A stretch of 64,000 nt of DNA from Leucobacter allii (GCF_022919155.1 NZ_CP095045.1:1488001-1552000), one strand, 5' to 3'; positions 14,621 to 22,145 are shown, numbered from the stretch's first letter. Made by a program: numbers and translations. Notes: generated from the letters alone by a model not told the origin.

Positions 14621-15342
14621 GGCTCCATCCAGGTCAGGCCGGAGTACGCATCCTCGTGCTCGTCGTGCGCGCCGAGGCGGGTGCAGCGGATCGAGGACGG
14701 GTCGTCGGGATGGAACTGGCTGTGGGCCGCGGCCGGTGTCGAGGCGGAGCATCGTTCGGGCGAGCTGCGGGAGGTCCGCTCGAGGAAGTGCTCGATCGCG
14801 TCTGCCTCGAGCTCGCTGGCCCGCGTCTTCGCGATCGCGCGCCCCCAGTACGCGAGCACGGCGCCGGTCATCGGCTCGGCGGCGAGCGCGGGTGCTCTGC
14901 GTGTGATGCGGAGGCCGCGTGGTCCGAGGGTGATGTGGCCCCATCCGTCGGGAAGGTCGTCTCGGACGATGTTCGGGTCACTGCTGACGAGGTACCAGCG
15001 GTGGCAGTGCTGTCGCCAGTACTCGGCCTTGCGGGGGTTGCGGAGCTCGGCGAGCCAGTCGGCTCGTGAGACCTTGACCTCGAAGCCGATGAGCTCGTGC
15101 TTGTCGTAGGTGTCGACGACCAGGTAGTCGGCGATCGCGCGCGCCTCCCCGACGTATCTCTCCGCGGGGTAGCGGACATGCTGGGCGCGAACGAACCGGT
15201 CCGCGTTCGTGCCCGGGCGGACGCGCGTGTACTTCTCCCGGAGCAGGCCCAGCATCTCGCGCTCCGTGATCCGCTGCTGGATGGACTCCTTTGCTTCCGG
15301 TTCGGGGCGAGGCAGCTCGAGCCCGGGCAGTTCGTCAGTCAT
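14617..15342 (-). CDS. PD-(D/E)XK nuclease-like protein (MmcB-like)
   Basis: The 241-residue product contains 'ADYLVVDTYDKHELIGFEVKVSRADWLAEL', where Asp, Glu and Lys of 'D...GFEVKVS' fit a PD-(D/E)XK active site. It is followed by 'CHRWYLVSSDPNIVRDDLPDGWGHI', the pattern of MmcB-like and related phage nucleases. The C-terminal tail has 'CTRLGAHDEHED'. It probably acts on DNA ends in replication or recombination. Its start overlaps the small 37-aa gene upstream. Confidence 0.7.
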   Translation of the reverse strand: MTDELPGLELPRPEPEAKESIQQRITEREMLGLLREKYTRVRPGTNADRFVRAQHVRYPAERYVGEARAIADYLVVDTYDKHELIGFEVKVSRADWLAELRNPRKAEYWRQHCHRWYLVSSDPNIVRDDLPDGWGHITLGPRGLRITRRAPALAAEPMTGAVLAYWGRAIAKTRASELEADAIEHFLERTSRSSPERCSASTPAAAHSQFHPDDPSSIRCTRLGAHDEHEDAYSGLTWMEP

Positions 15343-15448
15343 CGCATCGGCCTTCCTCCGCTTCACGGACCCACGCCGCGACCACCGCATAGATGGCGCC
15401 CGACGCCGCCAGTGACCGGCAGTACGCGTCGAGTTCAGCGCGCGTCAT
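15335..15448 (-). CDS. Small phage protein (37 aa)
   Basis: An ATG at 15448 overlaps the preceding stop (ATGA) and encodes 'MTRAELDAYCRSLAASGAIY' plus 17 more residues, ending at a TGA inside the next gene's start region. The product is a single amphipathic helical stretch. Position in the chain of coupled starts is the only evidence; it may act as a translational coupler. Confidence 0.5.
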   Translation of the reverse strand: MTRAELDAYCRSLAASGAIYAVVAAWVREAEEGRCDD

Positions 15449-15828
15449 TGCTCGCCCTCGTTCTCAAGCAGTTGCGGCCAGACCCCGAGGCCGTGGCGGC
15501 GGTAAGCAGCGAGGGGATCCCGCCGCTCCTCCGGCGTCAGCTCGGCGACAGCGTGCATGGGGATCAGCCATCCGCGCTTCACGCGCAACTCGACCGCCCG
15601 GTCCTGTCGCGTTGACCAGAACAGCCACGGGTAGAACGCGTCGATGCCACGGTCCTGCGCGATCGAGTACTCGCAGTCGCGGAGGTCCGGCGTCGACGAG
15701 CGGCACTCCTCCGAGTGCAGGACGTACACGCGCTCCTCCGCCGACACCGCGCGCCCGAAATGCAGCGTCGGATGCCGGCGCCGACCCACGATCCGCTCGA
15801 CGGAGGTCGCGTCCACGAGATCGCTCAC
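15445..15828 (-). CDS. Hypothetical phage protein
   Basis: The 127-residue protein has no recognised domain. 'RRHPTLHFGRAVSAEERVYVLHSEEC' and 'AFYPWLFWSTRQDRAVELRVKRGWLIPMHAV' suggest an alpha/beta fold. Start and stop both overlap neighbours by ATGA, so it is translated as part of the early operon. Confidence 0.6.
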   Translation of the reverse strand: MSDLVDATSVERIVGRRRHPTLHFGRAVSAEERVYVLHSEECRSSTPDLRDCEYSIAQDRGIDAFYPWLFWSTRQDRAVELRVKRGWLIPMHAVAELTPEERRDPLAAYRRHGLGVWPQLLENEGEQ

Positions 15829-16367
15829 CAGTCACCCCCGAGCATGCCCCTCCAGATTCGTGCGGATCGCCCCAGGCTGGGCACGCCCAGCGGGATGAAG
15901 TGCTCGTGCGGCAACGGCTCCTCCCGAGCAACCATCACCATCGAATGCTCGCCATCACCCGGGACGAACCCGCCCGGGGCCAGATGATCGACCTCCGCGC
16001 CCGACTGTCGACCCGGCGGATGAGGCAGATCGCACCAGCTGGTGAGCTGCGAAGCCTCCGCCAGGGCGCCGGCCCACACCCCTAACCTCCGGTGCCTGCC
16101 ATACCCCGGCGCCTGGGCCCGCTCCGCCAGCGCATCGAGATCCCGATGAGCGCGCGCCGTGAAGTACTCAGCCACCGCGGCGAGCCGCCCCAGCGGATCC
16201 TTCGAGTACTTCACCGCGATCACATCCAACGGATGCATCATGACCCGGCCCGCCGAAGCGACCGCCGTCCCGACCGGGAGACGCTCGCTCTCCATGACCG
16301 GGACCCCCAACGTCTTCGCCAAGAACGCGCCCATGCTCGGCGCCATGCGACCATCCCGCCCGATCAC
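15825..16367 (-). CDS. Hypothetical phage protein
   Basis: The GTG at 16367 overlaps the preceding TGA and has GGAGGG 7 nt upstream, giving 180 residues. It has a helical N-terminus ('MAPSMGAFLAKTLGVPVMESE') and a middle 'DPLGRLAAVAEYFTARAHRDLDALAERAQ', followed by a Pro/His-rich part and 'SMVMVAREEPLPHEHFIPLG'. No domain is recognised. The neighbouring ASCH and nuclease genes suggest a nucleic-acid-related role, unproven. Confidence 0.6.
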   Translation of the reverse strand: MIGRDGRMAPSMGAFLAKTLGVPVMESERLPVGTAVASAGRVMMHPLDVIAVKYSKDPLGRLAAVAEYFTARAHRDLDALAERAQAPGYGRHRRLGVWAGALAEASQLTSWCDLPHPPGRQSGAEVDHLAPGGFVPGDGEHSMVMVAREEPLPHEHFIPLGVPSLGRSARIWRGMLGGDW

Positions 16368-16660
16368 CGGTCTTCCCTCCGGGCGTAGACGTGCCACACG
16401 AACGGACCGCTGCAGCACGAGCCAACGTGATCACCTGCGTTATCGGGGATCGGTATCCCCGTGCCATACACGTTCAGGAAGATGCCGCCCGGGCTCGGCA
16501 ACACCTTGCCGGCGTCTGCCTCGTGCTCGACCCACACCTCGACGACATCGTCTTTACCACCACGGTCAGCGGAGACATGCACCACTCGGCCAGCCGGGTG
16601 CACCTGGTGGTCGACCACGCCGACCATGACTCGATAGCGATGGATGATCTTGCTCATCAT
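16364..16660 (-). CDS. Hypothetical small beta-rich phage protein
   Basis: The 98-residue product starts at one of two adjacent ATGs (16660 or 16657) overlapping the ASCH gene stop. 'YRVMVGVVDHQVHPAGRVVHVSADRGGKDDVVEVWVEHEAD' reads as successive beta strands, and the rest as 'FLNVYGTGIPIPDNAG'. It resembles small barrel proteins that follow ASCH genes in phages, but no family is recognised. Confidence 0.6.
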   Translation of the reverse strand: MMSKIIHRYRVMVGVVDHQVHPAGRVVHVSADRGGKDDVVEVWVEHEADAGKVLPSPGGIFLNVYGTGIPIPDNAGDHVGSCCSGPFVWHVYARREDR

Positions 16661-17121
16661 CGGGTTACTCCCTCTGCGGCGAGCGCCGCGGTGATGGTGG
16701 TGTTGGTGTCGGGGTCGAGTCGGCGGAGGCCGAGCGCACCCTTGAACGGGACCAATGAGGCAAGCGGGCGGGGGTTCTCGAGCACCAGATGATGCGCGTC
16801 CTCCTCCGCCCAGCTCGAGCAGAACGCATACCCCTGGAACGTCATCTCTGCGCATTCGCTGGCAGTGTGCACGTCGACGAGGTCGACCACGCCGAGGATC
16901 GCCCCGAAGACGATCTCCGTCGGTGTATCGGTGCCGTGCAGCTGCTTGTGGAGACGCGCCGCGGCGTTGCCCTTCTCGAAGTTGGCCATGCCTGCGTGGA
17001 TCGCGACCAGGCCGCGGTAGCCACCCGCGATGTTCCGCACCCGGTTCTCCACGTCTTTGCCGCCGTAGATGATGGCCCACGCCCACGGCTGCCGGACCGT
17101 GAGGATCCGCATCTCGGTCAC
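16657..17121 (-). CDS. ASCH domain protein
   Basis: The GTG at 17121 overlaps the previous TGA, with GGAGG 6 nt upstream. The 154-residue product shows an ASCH (PUA-like) domain: 'ILTVRQPWAWAIIYGGKDVENR', 'GYRGLVAIHAG', 'GAILGVVDLVDVH' and 'LVLENPRPLASLVPFKGALGL'. Some ASCH proteins bind RNA or modified bases, and some are ribonucleases or amidohydrolases of acetylated nucleosides. In phages they often sit among replication genes. The precise activity is unknown. Confidence 0.85.
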   Translation of the reverse strand: MTEMRILTVRQPWAWAIIYGGKDVENRVRNIAGGYRGLVAIHAGMANFEKGNAAARLHKQLHGTDTPTEIVFGAILGVVDLVDVHTASECAEMTFQGYAFCSSWAEEDAHHLVLENPRPLASLVPFKGALGLRRLDPDTNTTITAALAAEGVTR

Positions 17122-17582
17122 GAGCGGCCTCCATCGAGCATCAGGCGGCCCGGCATGCCGGTCGCGATCATGGCGTCGACCTGCGAGCCGGTCTCCTCGA
17201 AGACGGTGCGGCCGCTCGGCAGCACCGTGTGGGCGAAGAACTCCTGCTCGAACGTCGCGATGCCCGACTCGATCGCTTCGAGCTTCGCCTTGACCACCAG
17301 CGCGAGCGCGCGCCACCGCTGACGCGTCGCCTGCTCGTAGGCCGCCTCCCGCGCCGACGCCGTGCGCACGCCCCTCGAGTGGTGGGTGAACTCGCGCGCC
17401 TCAGGGTCCGGGAGCGGGATCGTGAAGCGCACCTGCCGACCCGCGGCCTGGAACGCGATCCGGGCGGCACCCGGCTCCGTCATGTAGGCGAAGTGGGTGG
17501 CCCCGTAGCGCGAGAGCGTCTTCTCGATCTCACCGCGGGACCGATCGCTCGTCACGTCCGTCTTCGCCGCGTAGGTGCTCAC
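17118..17582 (-). CDS. Conserved phage protein of unknown function
   Basis: The GTG at 17582 has AAGGAG 8 nt upstream and overlaps the preceding stop. The 154-residue product has an N-terminal pattern seen in many phages: 'SRGEIEKTLSRYGATHFAY' followed by 'ARIAFQAAGRQVRFTIPLPDP'. A long helical half follows ('RQRWRALALVVKAKLEAIESGIATFEQEFF') and ends in 'VLPSGRTVFEE'. The family is widespread in early or replication regions but uncharacterised. Confidence 0.7.
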   Translation of the reverse strand: MSTYAAKTDVTSDRSRGEIEKTLSRYGATHFAYMTEPGAARIAFQAAGRQVRFTIPLPDPEAREFTHHSRGVRTASAREAAYEQATRQRWRALALVVKAKLEAIESGIATFEQEFFAHTVLPSGRTVFEETGSQVDAMIATGMPGRLMLDGGRS

Positions 17583-17863
17583 GAGCGCCACTCCTTGCGC
17601 AGCCGCTCGAGCTCGGCAATCCGATCCCGCATGCTCGCGAGAGCCTGGTCGGCGCCCGCGAGCCACGCGGCCTGCCCCTCCCACTCCGCATCCGGATCCT
17701 GCGGGTGATGCCACAGCACATGCGAGAGCTGCACGTACAGCAGCGCCGCCGACGCGGCTTCCGCCGGCGGGACGAACGCCGGCGCCGTCGTCAGCAGCCG
17801 GAGCGCCATGTCGCGCATCTCCGCGAGCGTCTCCTCCGCCTTCGTCATCGTCTCAGCGGCCAT
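17579..17863 (-). CDS. Hypothetical helical phage protein
   Basis: The 94-residue, almost all-helical protein runs 'TKAEETLAEMRDMALRLL', 'ALLYVQLSHVLWHH' and 'ADQALASMRDRIAELERLRKEW', so it may form a coiled-coil dimer. It overlaps both neighbours. No family recognised. Confidence 0.6.
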   Translation of the reverse strand: MAAETMTKAEETLAEMRDMALRLLTTAPAFVPPAEAASAALLYVQLSHVLWHHPQDPDAEWEGQAAWLAGADQALASMRDRIAELERLRKEWRS

Positions 17864-18068
17864 CGCTGACTCCTCTCGTTCCGCGGCGAGCGCCGCTGTC
17901 GTTGTTCGGGGTGGGTGTGGTGTTCGGCCAGACGTGGCCGCAGGTGCAGCGGTGCCAGATGGCGTGCTTCGGGAAGCGCATGCAGACGTGGACGAGGGCG
18001 CGGCGGCCGTTGATGGTGCAGCGGCCCGGTTTCGATGTGGGGCAGGTTCTCGCCATCGGGGTCACCAT
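17853..18068 (-). CDS. Small zinc-finger-like phage protein
   Basis: The product is 71 residues if the ATG at 18068 is used; GTG 18065 is an alternative, since both overlap the preceding stop. 'CPTSKPGRC', 'VHVCMRFP' and 'HRCTCGHVW' supply several Cys and His ligands for one zinc site. Similar short zinc-ribbon proteins are frequent in actinophage early operons. Function unknown. Confidence 0.55.
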   Translation of the reverse strand: MVTPMARTCPTSKPGRCTINGRRALVHVCMRFPKHAIWHRCTCGHVWPNTTPTPNNDSGARRGTRGVSDGR

Positions 18069-18400
18069 CCCTTGCCGCAGCTGCAGAGCGCGCCGCAGCT
18101 GCGGCCGTGGTTGTGCGTGCGGGTGCCGTCGCATGAGCCGTCGTCGCAGGGAACGTTCTTCGGGTCGACGGCGCCGAGTTCGGCGAGCATCGAAGTCGAG
18201 ATTCGGTTGAGCTCGACGAGGTCGATCACGCGGTCCGTGAGCAGGCCCTCGGCGACGTCCTGCGCCGCGGCCACCTGGACCTCCTCGGACGAGTGCCGGC
18301 GGATCATCTGGATGAGGGAGTCGCGAAGCTGGAAGACGTGCGTCGGCGTGAAGGTGTGCTCGACGAGGATCTCGGGCTCATCAGTGGTGGGCTCGGTCAT
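18062..18400 (-). CDS. Hypothetical phage protein with Cys/His-rich C-terminus
   Basis: The 112-residue product from the ATG at 18400 has a helical middle ('VFQLRDSLIQMIRRHSSEEVQVAAAQDVAEGLL', 'VIDLVELNRISTSML'). The end is 'CDDGSCDGTRTHNHGRSCGALCSCGKGW', with five Cys and two His that could bind metal. No family recognised. Confidence 0.6.
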   Translation of the reverse strand: MTEPTTDEPEILVEHTFTPTHVFQLRDSLIQMIRRHSSEEVQVAAAQDVAEGLLTDRVIDLVELNRISTSMLAELGAVDPKNVPCDDGSCDGTRTHNHGRSCGALCSCGKGW

Positions 18401-18408
18401 GAGGGCTC

Positions 18409-18897
18409 CTAGAGGTGTCGGGGGTCCGCAGCGCGGCGGTACTGGATGCGGAGGCGCTCGAACTCCTCGAGCGCTTCGGAGATCTGCTCGAGCGCGTAAT
18501 CGTCCGTGGGCGGCCCGCACGGCACGAGCTGCCCGTCGTCGTCCTGGAGGTACCAGCCGTAGCCGGCGCCGAACGGCGCGTTCCGGAAGATCGGGACCTC
18601 GGCGGGGTCGTCCCAGGAATGCACCATGTAGCCGAGGATCGTGGCGAGCGTCGGATGAGCATGCACCCACCCGTGCTCGGACACGGTGCCGTCACCGCCG
18701 AGGCTCACGATGTTCGACGGGCGATGCTTCCCACCGCGCGAGCGGAGCTGCCGGTGATGCTCGGAATGGAGACCCATCTCACTCGACGACAACGGCACAT
18801 CGGACCATGCCGACCGCTCGTTGTCGCGGCCGCGCGCGACCGCGTACCCCTCCGCCTGCGTCCAGACCTTCTCAACCGGCTCCACCGCGGCGCTCAC
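18409..18897 (-). CDS. HNH endonuclease (second, early-region type)
   Basis: The GTG at 18897 overlaps the previous TGA and follows GGAGGG, giving 162 residues. The core is 'GLHSEHHRQLRSRGGKHRPSNIVSLGGDG', 'HGWVHAHPTLATILGYMVHSW': catalytic His-His, Asn in 'SNIV' and a closing His in 'HGWVH', the HNH pattern often annotated in actinophages. It lacks the Cys cage of the packaging HNH. It may act in replication or as a mobile endonuclease, though it is fully embedded in the operon. Confidence 0.75.
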   Translation of the reverse strand: MSAAVEPVEKVWTQAEGYAVARGRDNERSAWSDVPLSSSEMGLHSEHHRQLRSRGGKHRPSNIVSLGGDGTVSEHGWVHAHPTLATILGYMVHSWDDPAEVPIFRNAPFGAGYGWYLQDDDGQLVPCGPPTDDYALEQISEALEEFERLRIQYRRAADPRHL

Positions 18898-19124
18898 GCT
18901 GCCCTCCGCATGCGACCCGAGAGCAGCTCGAACGGGGCCGCGAGATCCCGCCGGTCGGCCCGGTAGAGGCGACGCTGCGCCGCGACGAGATTCGTGCCCA
19001 GCTGCCGAGCGATCATCTCGGGGTGCATCCCGTACGACGACAGCCACTCCACCTCGGCTACGAACTCGGACAGGTTCATCCGGGGCTCACGCCGGCGCCG
19101 CAGCGGCGTCACCCTCGCGGTCAC
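18894..19124 (-). CDS. Small HTH-like phage protein
   Basis: The GTG at 19124 overlaps the previous TGA with GGAGG 5 nt upstream, giving 76 residues. 'LSEFVAEVEWLSSYGMHPEMIARQLGTNLVAAQRRLYRADRRDL' reads as a helix-turn-helix with 'PEMIARQLGTNLVAAQRRLYRA' as the two core helices. A basic N-terminus precedes it. It probably binds DNA; no specific family recognised. Confidence 0.6.
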   Translation of the reverse strand: MTARVTPLRRRREPRMNLSEFVAEVEWLSSYGMHPEMIARQLGTNLVAAQRRLYRADRRDLAAPFELLSGRMRRAA

Positions 19125-19474
19125 GAGGTCCTCCCCGACTCCACCGCGAGACGCTCGAAGTCCGCGAGGAAGCTCGACGAGGCGACCAGGCGCCCAGACG
19201 CGATCGCATCCCGAACCAGAGCATGCAGGGCGTCCGCCGCGGCGCTGTGCATGATCGCCGAAGCACGCGCGCGATCGCGCTCGTCGACGCGCACATCCAC
19301 CTCTGCGGCGAGCGCGGCCATCTCGGACACGTCGGACCATTCGGGGCGTTCGGCGCGTTGCGCGAGGAGCTCGCCGGCGTGGCGCTCGAGGGAGCGGGAC
19401 TTGGCGGTGGCCTGCTCGAGGAGGCGTTCGCGGGTCTTCGGGGTCAGGGTGACGGTGATGACGTTGTTGCTCAT
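19121..19474 (-). CDS. Ribbon-helix-helix-like protein
   Basis: The 117-residue product starts with an ATGA overlap. The first 45 residues ('NNVITVTLTPKTRERLLEQATAKSRSLERHAGELLAQR') fit a CopG/Arc ribbon-helix-helix: one beta strand, then two helices. The rest is helical ('DRARASAIMHSAAADALHALVRDAI'). It directly follows the ParB-like gene, the arrangement of some partition or copy-control cassettes, so it may bind DNA near that gene. Confidence 0.65.
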   Translation of the reverse strand: MSNNVITVTLTPKTRERLLEQATAKSRSLERHAGELLAQRAERPEWSDVSEMAALAAEVDVRVDERDRARASAIMHSAAADALHALVRDAIASGRLVASSSFLADFERLAVESGRTS

Positions 19475-20925
19475 GCTCGGCTCCGCTTCTTGGCTGTCTT
19501 CACGAGTGCGCGTTCGGCCTCGGTGAGTTGGTAGCCCCACTCCTCGAGCTGGGTGAGGTAGTTCGCGGCGGTGGTGTCCTCGCCATATCGGGGCTGCTTC
19601 GGGTTGGAGATCTCGTGCTCCATGCATCCGATGGCGGCCGCGAGGCCGACGCGCAGCTCGCTCTGGCCCTTGCCGGTCTCGATCGCGGCGAGCAGGGCCG
19701 TGCGCTCCTTGCCGTAGTCGGTGTCGTGGGTGATGCCGAGCATCGTTTCCGCGAACTCGAGGTAGTCGGTGGCGTAGGAGCTGATGCTCGAGTGGTAGGC
19801 GTCTCGGTGGTGGAGCAAGGCCTTCACGATCCACAGCAGGGCGCCGTCGGGCATCTTGGTCTGCTGCAGGAGGTTCGCGCGGATCCACTCGTGCCGCACC
19901 TCGGTCGCGATCTTCCATGCCGCGCGGCGTTCGCGCTTCTCACGGCGTTCCTGCTTCTGCTGGTCGGTGAGCGGGCCACGCGCGGCCTGGCGGTGCCGGT
20001 TCATGTAGCCGTGCTCGGCGACGTTGCGGGCGAAGGTGCGGCGCTGCCACCGGTACACCCACTCCCCGTCCTCCCACGCGCCATGCTGGGAAGCTGAGAC
20101 GACATAGATGCCGAGCTCCTTCGCCTTCTCCTCGGTGAGCTCCTCGCCGCGCTCGCGATGCACCAGCCAATAGCCGAACTCCTCGTACTCGCCCGTCACC
20201 GCATCCCGGCGCACGGTCGGATGCACGAACTCGAGCCCGTCGGCCTCCGCCGCGGCGCGCACCTCCGCGATCGCCAACTCCTCCTGGCGCTCCTGCTGCG
20301 CGCGCTTCAGCACCGCACGGAACTCCCCCGGATCCTGGCTCGCCGTCGACGCGAGCGAAGCATGCAGCGCCTCGTCATCCTCGAACTCCACCAACTGCGC
20401 TGCGACATCGAGCGGGAGCGCCTCCTCCCCCATCACCTGAACGGTGCGACCGTGATCGCGGCCGAGCTTCACCTCCTCCCGCACGACCTTCCGCGGGCGG
20501 TGCGTGGCCTTCGCGATCTCGTCCGGCTTCATGCCCAGCTCGAACAGGGCCGTCGTCGCTGCGACGTGCTCGGACGCGGCAAGGCCGGAGCGATGGTCGT
20601 TCTCGCCGAGCTGCCGGATGATGCGGCCACGCTCCACCTCCCTCGCGTCGGCGCCGGGACGCTCGATCACCTCGCACGTGATGAACTCGCGCTCGGACTG
20701 CTGCGCGGCGAGCAGACGACGCTGCCCCCGCTCGAGCACGAGCTGCCCGTCATCGCGGCGCCAGACCTGCACCGGCTGCTGCACACCGTGCTCCTTCACG
20801 GACAGGTAGAAGTCGGGATCGATATCGACGATGGTGCGCACGTTCTCGTCGAGGATGATCGCCGACGGGCTGACGTCGATGAACTCCCTCGACGACGGCG
20901 CTTCGATGGTCGGTTCGGTACTCAT
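19471..20925 (-). CDS. ParB/RepB/Spo0J-family DNA-binding protein
   Basis: The 484-residue protein starts at an ATG with AAGGAG. Residues 15-110 form the ParB N-terminal domain: 'IDVSPSAIILDENVRT', 'SVKEHGVQQPVQVWRRDDGQLVLERGQRRLLAAQQSE' (the ERxxR-type C motif), 'IRQLGENDHRSGL'. An HTH follows ('LFELGMKPDEIAKATHRPRKVVREEVKLG'), then a long helical C-terminal half. No ParA is in the window. It may help prophage replication, partition or gene control; such proteins use CTP clamps in the chromosomal family. Confidence 0.82.
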   Translation of the reverse strand: MSTEPTIEAPSSREFIDVSPSAIILDENVRTIVDIDPDFYLSVKEHGVQQPVQVWRRDDGQLVLERGQRRLLAAQQSEREFITCEVIERPGADAREVERGRIIRQLGENDHRSGLAASEHVAATTALFELGMKPDEIAKATHRPRKVVREEVKLGRDHGRTVQVMGEEALPLDVAAQLVEFEDDEALHASLASTASQDPGEFRAVLKRAQQERQEELAIAEVRAAAEADGLEFVHPTVRRDAVTGEYEEFGYWLVHRERGEELTEEKAKELGIYVVSASQHGAWEDGEWVYRWQRRTFARNVAEHGYMNRHRQAARGPLTDQQKQERREKRERRAAWKIATEVRHEWIRANLLQQTKMPDGALLWIVKALLHHRDAYHSSISSYATDYLEFAETMLGITHDTDYGKERTALLAAIETGKGQSELRVGLAAAIGCMEHEISNPKQPRYGEDTTAANYLTQLEEWGYQLTEAERALVKTAKKRSRA

Positions 20926-22145
20926 GGGGTTCTCCTTGCGTAGGTGATCAGGTGTGGTCGATGCGGCCGTGCTCGTCGACGAACTCGACCGGGACCGAGA
21001 CGACTGGCCGGGGCCCGAGCAACGCGCCCGCGGCGGCCTCCTCGAGCGCGAGCAACTGCGCGTCCAGATGGGCGAGCATCGGCACCCGCAACAGCGGGTC
21101 GAGGTGCTCCGCCTCCGCCCGTGCCGCCCGCAAGTCCTTGTGCTGCTGGTTCCGAAGCCTCGCGGTGCCACAGTCCCTGCAGTCCAGACCCTCGGGAGGA
21201 CCGCCAGGATGCTTGCTGCAGAACGGGGGTGGCGGAAGACGAGGCTTCGAGGTAGATCGGGAAAGCCCCACGCCCGCCCCCGCACTCACGCCCGCACTCG
21301 CCCGCACGCTCACGCCCACGCTCTCGCCCTCGCGCTCGCTCGCCCCCGCGCCCTCTCCCCCTACTGCTGCAGTCAGGAATGGCGGAATCTCGCCGTTCTC
21401 CGCGGGTGGATCCGGGTCGGCCGGCGGCGCCGAGTACTGCGCCTCGCCCTCCTTCTGCACCTTCGGCCAGCGGGCGATGATCTGGAACAACTCGGCGCCG
21501 GTCCCCGCAGGATCCCGGTACAGGCGCAGCCACCCCGCCTCGCTCAGCTCGAGCAGCCACGTCTCGACGTCGTCGACCGACGGCCACTCCGCACCCTCCG
21601 GTCCCGCCGGCCACGCCCGCGACCGGATCAGCGGCGCGTCCGCGACCCCGCGGCCCGCGGGATCCGCCATCATCCGCAGCGCGGTCGCGAGATGCCGGCA
21701 AGTCGACGGCAGCGCGACGAGGCGCGGATTCGTGAAGTCGGCGCCAGGCAACTGCCTCTGCCGGTTGATCTGCATACGGAGCAATCCCCTCGATGAATGT
21801 GTCGATCGCGTACTCGAGGCGCTCGTCGGGCACCCGGAAGCATTCGGTCCAGCCGCGGCCGCGCCACATCAGGCCCGACGCGTCCGCCTCCTCAGCGGAA
21901 GCGAACGCCGGCATGAAGCGCGCCGCGGCGAGGAAGAGGATCAGCTGCTCCACTTCGCGTTTCACGGGCTCCTGCACATAGATCAGGCGCGCGCCGGTGC
22001 GGAGGAACTCGCGGATCCGGGAGAACTTATGCGCGCGCCCGTACTTCACGACGCCGTGCTCCGGCCACCACACCATGTAGGTCATCGCGTACGGCGAGAT
22101 CCGCTCGCACGGCTCGACCCCCGCGCACGGGCACAGGCCGCTCAC
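20922..22145 (-). CDS. Hypothetical protein, possibly GIY-YIG-like N-terminus; 3' part overlaps the replication gene
   Basis: The GTG at 22145 overlaps the previous TGA. The first 120 or so residues are convincing: 'MTYMVWWPEHGVVKYGRAHKFSRIREFL' recalls a GIY-YIG or T5orf172-like start, followed by 'EREVEQLI'-type helices and 'WRGRGWTECFRVP'. After about codon 122 (near 21780) the frame runs on for 860 nt over the replication gene and becomes Arg/Gly-rich, which looks like a shadow. The true gene probably ends near 21.78 kb, with a lost stop or a frameshift in the GGGG run there. Confidence 0.5.
   Translation of the reverse strand: MSGLCPCAGVEPCERISPYAMTYMVWWPEHGVVKYGRAHKFSRIREFLRTGARLIYVQEPVKREVEQLILFLAAARFMPAFASAEEADASGLMWRGRGWTECFRVPDERLEYAIDTFIEGIAPYADQPAEAVAWRRLHESAPRRAAVDLPASRDRAADDGGSRGPRGRGRAADPVAGVAGGTGGCGVAVGRRRRDVAARAERGGVAAPVPGSCGDRRRVVPDHRPLAEGAEGGRGAVLGAAGRPGSTRGERRDSAIPDCSSRGRGRGGERARGRERGRERAGECGRECGGGRGAFPIYLEASSSATPVLQQASWRSSRGSGLQGLWHREASEPAAQGLAGGTGGGGAPRPAVAGADARPSGRAVARARGGRRGRVARAPASRLGPGRVRRRARPHRPHLITYARRTP
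20948..21775 (-). CDS. Phage replication initiator-like (winged-helix) protein
   Basis: The 275-residue product from the ATG at 21775 has GAGGGG 10 nt upstream. Residues 1-110 look like a winged-helix replication domain: 'PGADFTNPRLVALPSTCRHLATALRMMAD...SVDDVETWLLELSEAGWLRLYRD.....LFQI..WPKVQ'. A low-complexity Gly/Ser/Val/Glu linker follows (about 135-175), encoded by iteron-like DNA repeats. Then come 'FCSKHPGGPPEGLDCRDCGTARL', a zinc-like Cys/His cluster, and a C-terminal helix that could contact a helicase. The layout recalls lambda O and phage helix-loader proteins. The linker DNA may be the origin. Confidence 0.7.
   Translation of the reverse strand: MQINRQRQLPGADFTNPRLVALPSTCRHLATALRMMADPAGRGVADAPLIRSRAWPAGPEGAEWPSVDDVETWLLELSEAGWLRLYRDPAGTGAELFQIIARWPKVQKEGEAQYSAPPADPDPPAENGEIPPFLTAAVGGEGAGASEREGESVGVSVRASAGVSAGAGVGLSRSTSKPRLPPPPFCSKHPGGPPEGLDCRDCGTARLRNQQHKDLRAARAEAEHLDPLLRVPMLAHLDAQLLALEEAAAGALLGPRPVVSVPVEFVDEHGRIDHT
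21266..21360. repeat. Iteron-like direct repeats inside replication gene; candidate phage origin
   Basis: Imperfect units of about 12 bp related to CGCCCGCACTCA recur in tandem (CGCCCGCACTCA, CGCCCGCACTCG, CCCGCACGCTCA, CGCCCACGCTCT, then more diverged copies). They encode the low-complexity linker of the replication protein. In lambdoid phages the origin is a set of iterons inside the initiator gene, bound by its N-terminal domain. No AT-rich unwinding element is visible beside it, so this is a candidate only. Confidence 0.4.

Noticed and set aside
21266..21360. Possible CRISPR array
   Set aside because: Units of about 12 bp, imperfect, without spacers, and inside a coding linker.
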